A DNA stretch of 64,000 nt from NCBI GenBank assembly GCA_017545865.1, contig JAFWXO010000025.1, positions 1-64,000 on the forward strand. The letters run 5' to 3'. Both the position numbers and the translations under genes were made by a program. Source of the DNA: Clostridia bacterium (lineage in GTDB: Bacteria; Bacillota; Clostridia; Christensenellales; Borkfalkiaceae). The notes under the pieces are model-generated. The model was not told where the DNA came from, did no database searches, and saw only the letters and a list, made by a program, of their open reading frames with translations. Position 1 is the stretch's first letter, and each line of letters starts with the position of its first letter. Shown piece after piece: positions 52,268 through 60,880 of the stretch.

Positions 52268-53782
52268 TTATAAAATTTCAAGATTTTTCTTGAACACTCT
52301 CTTAAAGTCGGATTGAGAAGAAAGCGCGTCTTTAATCTCTAAACTTGCGTCAGACGTGTATTCCGTTTTCATAATAACGGAATCGCCTAAAACGTCACAA
52401 TCGATATTTACAACGCTACCTGCCATACTTCTATCCAAACTTACTGCAATTCTAAGCATAACGCCGAGTTTTCTAATAATCTCAACGTCTTCTTCAGAAA
52501 TGAACTCTTTATATCTTGCTAAGTCCGCCATAGACAAATCGTCATTTTTATAATTAGAAACAACGAGCGCCGCAAGAACGACTTCCCTTTGAGTAATGCC
52601 GTATAAACTTGAATTTAAGATAATGTAACTGGTGTGTTTTTGATAATCGTAATACTTAATTGACGTGCCTGCGTTATGAAGATAAGCCGCAACCTTTAAA
52701 ATCTTTAAGCATTGACGGGGGAATTTGTGAAGAACTCTCATTTGCTTGAAAAGTTGAACGGACAAGTTAACAACTTGTTCAGCGTGCTTTTCGTTGCAGT
52801 GATAGTATTTAACAAGCGTTTGCAAACTGTAAGTCAAAACGTCGGATATCGGTTTTTCAACGGTCATGGGAACGGCGTAATTAAACATAATGCCTTCTCT
52901 TAAACCGCACGCGGATATAGCCATTGATTCAAAGCCGAGATTTTTAACGAAGGAGTGCGCAACTGCGAACGCAGACGGCAATAAATCCGCTCTTTGCGGA
53001 GAAACGCCTTTAATTCTAACCTTCTTGTCACCGTCAAGCGACTTTATCATATCGTAAACTTGCTCAAACTCTTCCGTCTTAACATTATAGTTATGTATAA
53101 GCGGTAAGGGAGATTTTTTCATCATCTTAACGATTTTGCAAAGGTTTCTAAACGAACCACCGCAACCGATAAGTTGAGTTTCAGGATCAAGTTCTTTAAG
53201 CCACTCTATCTTGGAAATTTGTTCAGTCACGAATTCTTCAATCTTTTCGGCTTGTTCCTTGGGTGACAACCCGTCACTTGAGAATAAATCAGTAAGCGTA
53301 ACCGCGCCAAAAGGCAAGGTTTCGTAGTGAAGAAGGTTTCTTCTATTATAATATATAACTTTGGTAGAGCCACCGCCGATTTCCAAAATTAAACCCTTTG
53401 AAATATCCATGGTGTTGATAACGCCACGATAAACGTAAGTCGCTTCCTCTTCAGCCGATAAAACTTTGAGTTTTATGCCGGTGTTAGCAACGATTTCGTC
53501 AAGAAAACTCCTTTGGTTTTTTGCTCTGCGAACTGCCGCCGTTGCAACCGAAATGATGCGCTCGATCTCATAAGCGTCACAAAGTTTTCTAAACATTTTA
53601 AGCGTTTTGATAGTTTCGGCAATACGTTGGGGCTTTAAGAACCCGTCACGCTCCATATCCTTACCTAAACGAACGCTTTCTTTTAGTTGGTCGATAACCA
53701 TAAAGTGACCGTCACCAAGCATTTCCACGATGACGAGCCTTGCGGTATTCGAGCCTAAGTCAATAATTCCTATTCTTTCCAC
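52268..53782 (-). CDS. Ppx/GppA-family exopolyphosphatase/pppGpp phosphohydrolase
   Basis: This 504-residue protein has an ASKHA-fold start, IGIIDLGSNTARLVIVEML (residues ~4-22), SAEEEATYVYRGV and LILEIGGGSTKVIYY (about 140-155). The C-terminal ~190 residues form an HD-like domain (HNAGTSIKYYDYQKH near residue 370). It degrades polyphosphate and/or pppGpp. It is a single gene with its own promoter and a ~100-base leader containing a TTAC-atact-GTAA hairpin. No ppk is nearby. Confidence 0.9.
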   Translation of the reverse strand: MERIGIIDLGSNTARLVIVEMLGDGHFMVIDQLKESVRLGKDMERDGFLKPQRIAETIKTLKMFRKLCDAYEIERIISVATAAVRRAKNQRSFLDEIVANTGIKLKVLSAEEEATYVYRGVINTMDISKGLILEIGGGSTKVIYYNRRNLLHYETLPFGAVTLTDLFSSDGLSPKEQAEKIEEFVTEQISKIEWLKELDPETQLIGCGGSFRNLCKIVKMMKKSPLPLIHNYNVKTEEFEQVYDMIKSLDGDKKVRIKGVSPQRADLLPSAFAVAHSFVKNLGFESMAISACGLREGIMFNYAVPMTVEKPISDVLTYSLQTLVKYYHCNEKHAEQVVNLSVQLFKQMRVLHKFPRQCLKILKVAAYLHNAGTSIKYYDYQKHTSYIILNSSLYGITQREVVLAALVVSNYKNDDLSMADLARYKEFISEEDVEIIRKLGVMLRIAVSLDRSMAGSVVNIDCDVLGDSVIMKTEYTSDASLEIKDALSSQSDFKRVFKKNLEIL

Positions 53783-53883
53783 TCTTATTCTCCTACTTCA
53801 AGTCCTTTATTCTGAGTAAAAAACTTACATACTGTAAGGTTAAAAATTTATGCCGTGTTAAGGCAACAGTATTAGTATTTGTA

Positions 53884-53912
53884 ATTATACACTAAAAAAC
53901 TCAACTTTTCAA
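53884..53912 (-). promoter_or_regulatory. sigma-A promoter of the Ppx/GppA gene
   Basis: The minus strand reads TTGAAA (53912-53907), 17 bases, TATAAT (53889-53884). Confidence 0.75.
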
Positions 53913-53941
53913 TACCCCTTTGAAAAAAAATCTTTTATTTT

Positions 53942-54325
53942 TCAGTTTTTATCGGCGTTTTCGCCACGTTTGCCACCTAAAAAGAACTGAACGAAAGATA
54001 AAGCAAGCAAAAACCAACCGAAAATTTTACTCATTACCTCACTTGACAAAAAGTAGCAAAGCACTCCGCCACCCACGCCGAAAAAGCACGCGGGAATTAT
54101 CATATACCAGAGATTTTTAGTGCTTACGAGTTTGTTTTTAAAGTGGAGTATCAGCGCAACTACAGCCATCGGTATAAACGCTATTAAGTTGATAAGTTGA
54201 GCGGTTTTTTGCTCCACGCTTAAAAAGACCGTAAGCAGTGGAATAAGTACCGTTCCCCCGCCCATACCCATACCGCCTAAAACACCGCCGAGTAGCCCAA
54301 AAACACCAAATAATAAATACTTCAT
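53942..54325 (-). CDS. Half-size TSUP (TauE/SafE) transporter, second half
   Basis: This 127-residue protein has about four membrane helices and starts with FGLLGGVLGGMGMGGGTVLIPLL (GGMGMGGGT motif), the N-terminal signature of each TSUP repeat. Full TSUP proteins (~250 residues) carry two such repeats. Here the two are separate genes 12 bases apart; an AGGTGG site precedes this one. They probably pair to form one transporter for sulfite, an organosulfonate or another small anion. Confidence 0.82.
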   Translation of the reverse strand: MKYLLFGVFGLLGGVLGGMGMGGGTVLIPLLTVFLSVEQKTAQLINLIAFIPMAVVALILHFKNKLVSTKNLWYMIIPACFFGVGGGVLCYFLSSEVMSKIFGWFLLALSFVQFFLGGKRGENADKN

Positions 54326-54337
54326 TTTACCACCTTT

Positions 54338-54703
54338 TTAAAAGAACGCAAGCTTGACGCCCGCAACGAACATTAAAATTGCAAATATCTTGTTAAGATA
54401 TTTGTTTTTTAGTTTTTTGAGTAGCAACGCGCCGATAATTCCACCTAAAACAACGCCTATCGTAGAGAGCAAAAGTTTAAAGTTAAAAACGCTTGTTCCG
54501 CCCGTTATTAGATAGGTTATCGCGCTTATTATAGTTATCGGCAAAATTACCGCTATCGCCGTTGCGTGGGCGCGCTTTTGCTCAAAGCCTAAAAGCATAG
54601 TAAAAATGGGCAAAACCACCATACCGCCACCACCGCCGAAAAATCCGTTCAAAAATCCAACGAAAGCGCCTGAAAGCGCGTAATACAGTTTTTGTTTTTT
54701 CAT
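54338..54703 (-). CDS. Half-size TSUP (TauE/SafE) transporter, first half
   Basis: The ATG at 54703 gives 121 residues. About four membrane helices are present, with the signature GFLNGFFGGGGGMVVLPIF near residues 14-32 and KRAHATAIAVILP. It is encoded just upstream of the second half-size gene and must be co-transcribed with it. The substrate is unknown. Confidence 0.82.
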   Translation of the reverse strand: MKKQKLYYALSGAFVGFLNGFFGGGGGMVVLPIFTMLLGFEQKRAHATAIAVILPITIISAITYLITGGTSVFNFKLLLSTIGVVLGGIIGALLLKKLKNKYLNKIFAILMFVAGVKLAFF

Positions 54704-54829
54704 AGCAAAATTAGTATTTGCAATCCTGAAAAAAACAACCACTTTAAAAAAAACCGCTTAAAAACGTGGGGTTAACGAGAAATTTTTATAAAATTTATAC
54801 GGCAATCACAAAAAATGGGCTTTTAAGTA

Positions 54830-54858
54830 TTGCAATTTTGGAAAAAATGTTATATACT
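54830..54858 (+). promoter_or_regulatory. sigma-A promoter of the 992-residue envelope protein
   Basis: TTGCAA (54830-54835), 17 bases and TATACT (54853-54858). The -10 overlaps the inverted repeat ATACTT-gtt-AAGTAT, and the leader has a GCGCG-aa-CGCGC stem near 54887-54896. Confidence 0.75.
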
Positions 54859-54922
54859 TGTTAAGTATTATATTATAAATGCGGGCGCGAACGCGCTAAA
54901 CTACTAAAAAACAAGGTGACTT

Positions 54923-57901
54923 ATGTATTCAAAATCCAAGTTTAATTTCAAAAAATTCTTTATCGCTTTACTTTCCATGCTCACGGCTATTACGCTTGCT
55001 TTTTCGGTTGCTTGTAAGAAAAACGATCCGTCTACCGACACTCCTGACGATGATTCTACTTCTACCGAAACCACAACGACCGTAACCGACTATCAGCTCA
55101 TCAAGAACGGCGACTTTGAATTTAACACGAAAGACGATTCTTCTTTCCCCTACTCTTCTTCTATCAACTGGGCAAGAAGTTTATACACGAGCGTTACTTC
55201 CGCTCCGTCTTCCACCGGTACTTCGGGTATTATCGATACCGCTGATGAAAAGTTTACTAAACTTGAATCTAAAAACAAACCGAGCGAAAACCCCAAAACT
55301 CCTTTTGCTTTCGGCTTAGTTGAAAATACTTACGACGCTGACGATGAAGAGTTGAGAGTTAACCCCCAAGCAGACGGTACTAAGATCTTAATGATCAACA
55401 ACAAGAAAAACGGCGAAGGTACTGCTCAATATTACAGAGCGTCTTCTTCAATCTCCGTTCCCACTGCTGAATACGCGGTTCTTTCTTTCTGGGTTAAAAC
55501 TTTAGACCTTAAGAGTTTATACACGGCTAACCCCGGCGCTCACGTTAAACTTACAAGTTCCACTGGTTCTGCAACTTATGAAGAACTCGTTATCAACAAC
55601 ATTAACACCGCTGGCGAGTGGGTTAAGTTTGAACTTTACTTTGAAGGTTCTGAAGTTGCTTCCACAACGCTCAACTTAACTTTCGGTCTTGGCCAAGGCA
55701 ACGGTATTGACCATAACGAATTCGTTGAAGGTTTCGCTTTCCTTGATAACGTTAACGTTGCTACTATTGAAAAGGCTGATTACGAAGCTAAGTCTTCAAC
55801 TAATATCGACCTTGATATTACCGATCCCGAAACTATTAACCCAAACACTAACAAAGTTACCTTTAGCAAGACTATTATCGATAACGAAGTTGACGATAGC
55901 AAGGAAGATAACTTTGCTCTTTACAAAGCGAGAATTAACTTCAACGTTTTAACTGCAACTACTAAATCGGCAACTACCGTTAACGCTACTCCCATTAAGG
56001 TTAACGCTAACCCATCAAGCAACGCCGTTTACGGTTACAATAAAACTTTAAACGAAACTTCGGATACAGTTAAAGAGGCAATCGGCTCTGCAACCTTTAG
56101 CAAATACACGTTTATGGATTTTGCAAGCCCCGCTTCCGCAACTTACGAAACCGATACTTACACTCTTGCAAGCGGTGAATACGATTTAGTAACCTTCTTT
56201 GCAAAAGTTAAAACTTACCACCCCGATTCAGACAAGTTAAAAGTTCAAATCTTGAACGAAGATAACGACGCGGCTGACGTGTTCGCTTCGATTGACACCG
56301 ATTCTCTTGAAAGCGCAAGATACGGCGAGTGGATTGCATACCGCGTGTTCGTTAACAACCCGACTGACGTTGCCACCACCTACTCTTTAAAATTCACTTT
56401 CGGTTATGACGGCGAGTGGGACGATGCTTACGCATTACAAAAAGGTTACGCTATCATCGCAGACCTTAGCGTTTACTCAACCGATGAAGATAGTTACAAA
56501 CTTGCTTCTACTGGCGACTACCTTGCAAAACAACAAATCTACGGCGACTACGTTTCCTTCTCTGACGCGGCTGACGACACTAAGAACGATTCTTATCCCA
56601 TCGTAGTTGACAAAACTCAATCGTTTACCGTAAAGAGCACTCCTGCAACCAACGTTAACGGATATTCTTTCAAAGCAAGCGATAGCGCTAACACCTTATA
56701 CGGTATTGTCAATAGCAAATATTATAACGGCGGTAAATCTTACGGTAACGTTACCTTTGAAGACGATATTACCGGTTTTGAAAGCCTTACCACCGCTTCT
56801 AACAAATACGCTCAAGTTTTAGTTTTAGATAATAAGACTGAAAGTTACTCTCGCTTCGTTACCGAAGTTAAAACTGTTTCGGCTAACTCGGCAAGCAAAG
56901 TTATCGTAAAAGTTAGAGCGTTCGACCAAGCGGTTGCAAACGTTTCTATCGTTGCTTCTGCTTATGCAGACGGCGGTTACGAAAAGAAAGAGTTTAAAAC
57001 TAGCGACACCGACACTGCAGTTGCGCTTACCTCTCAAATCACTTCCGCATCTTACACCAAGGGCGGTTGGACTTACGTTTACTTCTACTTAACCGCTGGC
57101 AATGAAGACATTTCCTTCCGCGTTGAAGTTTCTAACGAATCTAAAGGCACTATCCTTACCGAAGGCGTTACGGTAGCATCTATCGATCAAGCGCTTATCT
57201 CGGCTGACAAGAAGGCTCTTTCAACCGACTTTAAAGTTCTTGGTAGCGATTACGACTTTACTTCTAAAAAGCACACTCAAGCCCCCACCACTATCCTTAC
57301 CACTGGCGAAGATGGGGAAACCGTTGAAAACGTTAAGTACCACGCTGAAAAAGAGGTTTACTTCGGCAACGGTTACGCTAAGTTCGTTGACTACTCTACT
57401 TTATTTGCCGATACCGAAATTGACAACAGAACGGATAGCGACAATTCAACCGATACCGAAACTGAACAACCTGAAGAAGAAGGCTACACTTTAAGTACTG
57501 ACGTTGCTCTTCAAGTATCTTCAATCATCATCGCGCTCGTATTGATTCTCGTAATCTTAGTAATCTTCATTAGAAACATTACAAAAGATAGAAGAAGAAA
57601 GAAAGCAAAAACCGCTTCTTACTACGAAGAAAACACTGGCTTTGATAGATTCACTCGTGAAAAAACTCTCAAGAAGATTGCTGAAAAGAAGGCAAAAGAA
57701 CTTGAAATTGAACTTTCCGATGACGATGCTGAATACGATTACTCTTTAACCGAACTTATGGAAGAAGAAACCTCGGAAGAAGTTGAACTTGAAGAAGTGG
57801 TTGAAGAAACCGCAGAAGAAGAAACCTCGGAAGAAATCGTTGAAGAAACTACTGAAGAAGTGGTTGAAGAAACTCTTGAAGAAGAAAAACCGCAAGAATA
57901 A
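54923..57901 (+). CDS. Large envelope protein with lipobox, CBM-like domain, C-terminal TM helix and acidic tail
   Basis: This 992-residue protein starts with a basic signal ending FSVAC (lipobox, Cys31). A Thr/Ser/Asp linker (32-55) precedes a jelly-roll-like start YQLIKNGDFEF, as in CBM4/9-type carbohydrate-binding domains. Long beta-rich Thr/Asn/Asp stretches with repeated YGEWIAYRVFV- and WTYVYFYLTAG-like strands follow. Near residues 866-886 is a transmembrane helix (SSIIIALVLILVILVIFI), a basic stop-transfer (DRRRKKAK), and a ~50-residue Glu-rich tail of EETSEE/VVEE repeats. It is probably abundant at the surface; its function is unknown. Confidence 0.8.
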   Translation: MYSKSKFNFKKFFIALLSMLTAITLAFSVACKKNDPSTDTPDDDSTSTETTTTVTDYQLIKNGDFEFNTKDDSSFPYSSSINWARSLYTSVTSAPSSTGTSGIIDTADEKFTKLESKNKPSENPKTPFAFGLVENTYDADDEELRVNPQADGTKILMINNKKNGEGTAQYYRASSSISVPTAEYAVLSFWVKTLDLKSLYTANPGAHVKLTSSTGSATYEELVINNINTAGEWVKFELYFEGSEVASTTLNLTFGLGQGNGIDHNEFVEGFAFLDNVNVATIEKADYEAKSSTNIDLDITDPETINPNTNKVTFSKTIIDNEVDDSKEDNFALYKARINFNVLTATTKSATTVNATPIKVNANPSSNAVYGYNKTLNETSDTVKEAIGSATFSKYTFMDFASPASATYETDTYTLASGEYDLVTFFAKVKTYHPDSDKLKVQILNEDNDAADVFASIDTDSLESARYGEWIAYRVFVNNPTDVATTYSLKFTFGYDGEWDDAYALQKGYAIIADLSVYSTDEDSYKLASTGDYLAKQQIYGDYVSFSDAADDTKNDSYPIVVDKTQSFTVKSTPATNVNGYSFKASDSANTLYGIVNSKYYNGGKSYGNVTFEDDITGFESLTTASNKYAQVLVLDNKTESYSRFVTEVKTVSANSASKVIVKVRAFDQAVANVSIVASAYADGGYEKKEFKTSDTDTAVALTSQITSASYTKGGWTYVYFYLTAGNEDISFRVEVSNESKGTILTEGVTVASIDQALISADKKALSTDFKVLGSDYDFTSKKHTQAPTTILTTGEDGETVENVKYHAEKEVYFGNGYAKFVDYSTLFADTEIDNRTDSDNSTDTETEQPEEEGYTLSTDVALQVSSIIIALVLILVILVIFIRNITKDRRRKKAKTASYYEENTGFDRFTREKTLKKIAEKKAKELEIELSDDDAEYDYSLTELMEEETSEEVELEEVVEETAEEETSEEIVEETTEEVVEETLEEEKPQE

Positions 57902-57911
57902 AAAATAAAAG

Positions 57912-57941
57912 AAAAACTGCTTGAAAATCAAGCAGTTTTTT
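57912..57941. terminator. Bidirectional terminator
   Basis: AAAACTGCTTG-aaaa-TCAAGCAGTTTT with T runs lies between the envelope-protein gene and trmO. Confidence 0.85.
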
Positions 57942-58581
57942 ATTTTACCTTTATTATGGTTATTTGATTATCCCTTACGCTAAAAGTAACGTTTACCTTT
58001 CCGTAATCGAGTTTATATTCCCTTTCATCATCTTGATAAGAAGGTCTTGGGTCTTCGCTTAAAATATTTATAATATCGCTTTTTAAACTTTCGCTAAGCC
58101 CGTTTAACAATTCGGAATTTTCAACCTTTAACTTGTAATCAACGAATTCGCCCGCATAACCGCTGGTTGCGTTTTCGTGGCAATCGGTAAAAGGAAGATA
58201 GGGTTTAATATCGTAAATGGGCGTTCCGCTTAGTAAATCTGCGCCCGAAACAATTAAGCTCCCGTCGCTTTCCACCTTGATAATCTTAACTGACGATAAC
58301 CCCAAATTATTAGGTCTAAACGGGGAACGGCTTGCAAACACGCCAACTTTTTTATTACCGCCAAGCCTTGGTGGGCGAACGGTTAAACTATACTTTCCCT
58401 CGGCTTTAGAAAAACCGAAGATAAGCCACAAGTGAGAAAAGCCTTCAATCTCTCTTATCGCATCCAAGTTATTAAAGGGTTTTTCAAAAACTATTTTTGA
58501 AAGGTTTTCCACTCGCCCGCTTTGGCGTGGAATACCAAACTTATCTTCAAACCCGTTTTCTATTCTCGCTATAACTATCAT
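57940..58581 (-). CDS. trmO: tRNA (t6A37) N6-methyltransferase TrmO
   Basis: This 213-residue protein has the TsaA/VirR-like beta-barrel: ARIENGFEDKFGIPRQSG (residues ~5-22), VGVFASRSPFRPNNLGLS (about 85-102) and DLLSGTPIYDIKPYLPFTD (about 118-136). TrmO methylates the N6 of t6A at position 37 of tRNAs for Thr and others using SAM. It overlaps the MocR gene by four bases (ATGA) and has an AAGGTGG site. Confidence 0.9.
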   Translation of the reverse strand: MIVIARIENGFEDKFGIPRQSGRVENLSKIVFEKPFNNLDAIREIEGFSHLWLIFGFSKAEGKYSLTVRPPRLGGNKKVGVFASRSPFRPNNLGLSSVKIIKVESDGSLIVSGADLLSGTPIYDIKPYLPFTDCHENATSGYAGEFVDYKLKVENSELLNGLSESLKSDIINILSEDPRPSYQDDEREYKLDYGKVNVTFSVRDNQITIIKVK

Positions 58582-59633
58582 TTTTGAGCCACCTTTTTAT
58601 TCATTTTGCGCCTTACTCTACTTAAATGCCGTTCAAAACTACCGCTACTTATAAACTCAGACAAAACGTATTGATCAAGCACTGGAACGGAGCAAGAAAA
58701 CCCGTCCGTCTTTTCCTTATATATATAAATAAGTGATTCGGGGATAATCATATACCCTATTCTCATTGCGGGGGATAAACTTTTTGAAAAAGTGTTAACG
58801 TAAACTACCCTTTCGCCACCGTCAAGCCCGTAAAGAGATTGTATGGGATTTCCGGGAATAAAAAATTCACTTGCAAAATCGTCTTCTATGATATACCCGT
58901 TGTTTTTTCTTGCATAGTTTAAATATTCGTAACGCTTTTTAACCGTTGCCGTTACGCCCGACGGGAAGCTTGAAAAGGGGGTAACGTGCAAAACCTTAAC
59001 GCCGGAACTTTCAAGTTCGCCCGTTTCTATTCCTTCTTCACCCATCTTGAGTTTTTTTATTTTAACGCCCGTTTCTAAATAAACCTTTTCTATTTGCTTA
59101 TAAGACGGGTCTTCAATACCGTAAACTTTATCTTTGCCCAAAATTTTAACCGCAGTTTCGTAAAGTTGTTCAGACCCAGAGCCTATAATTATCCTTTCGG
59201 GCGGGGCAACCATACCACGATACCTTAAAAGATAATCGCTTATTGCGTTTCTAAGCACGGCGCAACCTTCCGTTGGCGATTTGATAAACAACTCTTTATC
59301 CTTTTCCGATATTACCTTTCTAACCGTTTTAAACCATAAAGAATACTCAAACTCATCGCCTATCGGCTCAACTTCAATAGGGAGCATTTCAAAGGGCTTG
59401 TGCGGCGCGCTTTTAACGATAACGTCTATCTCGCAAACGAAATAACCGCTTCGCTCTCTCGCTTCGATATACCCTTCCGATTCAAGTAGAGAATAAGCGT
59501 TCATAACGGTTATCTCGCTAAACCCCGTTATATCAACCATAACGCGCTTCGACGGAATTTTATCCCCCGCCTTGTAAACACCGCTGAGTATTTCGTTTTT
59601 AATCTTTTCGTAAACGGATAAATACTTCTTCAT
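58578..59633 (-). CDS. MocR/PdxR-type GntR regulator, C-terminally short
   Basis: This 351-residue protein has a GntR winged helix (residues ~1-70; YKAGDKIPSKRVM, SEITVMNAYSLLESEGYIEA) fused to a fold-type-I aminotransferase domain with NTFSKSLSPAMRIGYM, including the PLP-binding Lys. MocR proteins normally have 450-500 residues; this one stops after SGSFERHLSRVRRKMNKK and lacks about 100 residues of the small C-terminal domain. It lies divergently next to pdxK, so it is the likely regulator of PLP synthesis or salvage. Its stop overlaps the trmO start, which argues that the short form is fixed. Confidence 0.85.
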   Translation of the reverse strand: MKKYLSVYEKIKNEILSGVYKAGDKIPSKRVMVDITGFSEITVMNAYSLLESEGYIEARERSGYFVCEIDVIVKSAPHKPFEMLPIEVEPIGDEFEYSLWFKTVRKVISEKDKELFIKSPTEGCAVLRNAISDYLLRYRGMVAPPERIIIGSGSEQLYETAVKILGKDKVYGIEDPSYKQIEKVYLETGVKIKKLKMGEEGIETGELESSGVKVLHVTPFSSFPSGVTATVKKRYEYLNYARKNNGYIIEDDFASEFFIPGNPIQSLYGLDGGERVVYVNTFSKSLSPAMRIGYMIIPESLIYIYKEKTDGFSCSVPVLDQYVLSEFISSGSFERHLSRVRRKMNKKVAQK

Positions 59634-59717
59634 CTGGTTATATAAAAAACTCCAAATTTGATTATTTTAATAATATCACTTTTGCATTATACTGTAAAGC
59701 AAATAAGGAGATTTGTT

Positions 59718-60551
59718 ATGGATAATTTAAAAGTTTTAACTATTCAAGATATTTCGTGCGTTGGTCAATGTTCGTTAACCGTTGCCCTTCCTATCATTTC
59801 GGCGTGCGGTGTGGAAACTTGTATTCTTCCTTCCGCCGTGATTTCAACTCATACCGCTGGGTTTAAAAACTTTACCTTCCGCGATTTAACCGACGATATG
59901 CCCGGCATTTTCTCGCACTGGGCAAGTGAAAACATTGATTTTGATGCGGTGTATACTGGTTATTTAGGTAGCCAACAACAAATTGATTATATGATAACGC
60001 TTGCTAAAAACTCGCTCAAAAAGGGCGGAAAGTTTATCGTTGACCCCGCTTTTGCGGATAACGGCAAACTCTACCCCGCGTTCGACCTTGAATACGTTAA
60101 CGGTATGAAAAATCTCGTTGCGGTGGCAGACGTTGTTGTTCCTAACCTTACCGAAGCGTGCTTTTTAACGGGCATTGAATATAAAACCGAATACGATGAA
60201 GAATATATTTTAACCGTTGTTAAAGCGCTCGCAAACCTTGGAGCAAAAGCGGTTGTTTTAACGGGCGTTGGTTATGAAAAGGGTTACACCGGCGTTGTAA
60301 CTTACGAAAACGGAGAGTATTTATACTATAAACACCAACTTATGCCTAACGGTTGCCACGGAACGGGCGATATTTACGCATCGGCTTTCGTTGGCGCGCT
60401 CGTTAAAGGAAAGAGTTTATACGATGCGTCAGTCGTGGCGGCGGAATTTACCCTTCTTGCCATTAAAGAAACGGCTAAGTACGACAATCACTGGTACGGC
60501 GCAAAGTTTGAGCCCGTTCTTTATAAACTTAATTCACTCATAAATGGTTGA
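59718..60551 (+). CDS. pdxK: Pyridoxal/pyridoxine kinase
   Basis: The ATG at 59718, with an AAGGAG site, gives 277 residues; upstream starts are less likely. It is a ribokinase-type kinase with VLTIQDISCVGQCSLTVALPI (residues ~5-25), the PSAVISTHT segment, DPAFADNGKLYPAF and a C-terminal anion-hole motif PNGCHGTGDIYASAFVGAL. It phosphorylates pyridoxal or pyridoxine to make PLP precursors. The divergent MocR-type gene probably regulates it. A T-box and trpB2 follow on the same strand. Confidence 0.92.
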   Translation: MDNLKVLTIQDISCVGQCSLTVALPIISACGVETCILPSAVISTHTAGFKNFTFRDLTDDMPGIFSHWASENIDFDAVYTGYLGSQQQIDYMITLAKNSLKKGGKFIVDPAFADNGKLYPAFDLEYVNGMKNLVAVADVVVPNLTEACFLTGIEYKTEYDEEYILTVVKALANLGAKAVVLTGVGYEKGYTGVVTYENGEYLYYKHQLMPNGCHGTGDIYASAFVGALVKGKSLYDASVVAAEFTLLAIKETAKYDNHWYGAKFEPVLYKLNSLING

Positions 60552-60576
60552 CAATATTTTTTAAGTGTGTTAACAT
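60548..60576 (+). promoter_or_regulatory. sigma-A promoter of the T-box/trpB2 unit
   Basis: TTGACA (60548-60553), 17 bases, TAACAT (60571-60576). The -35 box overlaps the pdxK stop codon. Confidence 0.8.
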
Positions 60577-60589
60577 ATAGCCATCAAAC

Positions 60590-60860
60590 AAACCTATGAG
60601 AAAGAGTAGTAGGTTGCTAAAACTTTTTCTAAGAGAGCCGTAGGCGGTGGGATTACGGTAAAAAGTCGCAACTAAATGGACTTTCGAGGGCGAACGGAAA
60701 AACCTTTCAAGGTTGAGTATGGAAGACGGGGTAACTTGCCGTAATCAATAGTTAGCATATATTCGTATGCGTAAAGTGGGCGTTTTAACGCCAAGCCGGG
60801 TGGCACCACGGGTAGTAAACAACCTGTCCCAGCAATTTTGATTGCAGGGGCAGTTTTTTT
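60590..60860 (+). ncRNA. T-box leader, tryptophan specifier (UGG)
   Basis: The leader holds a stem I with AGAGAG near 60631, the specifier region TAAATGGACTTTCGAGG (TGG at 60677-60679), and the conserved T-box core GGGTGGCACCACG (60798-60810). It ends with the terminator CTGTCCC-AGCAATTTTGATTGC-AGGGGCAG and a T run (60824-60860). Uncharged tRNA-Trp would bind the specifier and the T-box bulge and prevent termination, so trpB2 is induced when tryptophan is short. Confidence 0.92.
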
Positions 60861-60880
60861 GTCCCTGAAAGGAGTGTAAA

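Noticed and set aside
53942-54703. Frameshifted single TSUP gene
   Set aside because: Each half has its own start, ribosome site and stop, so a split pair is more likely than a frameshift.
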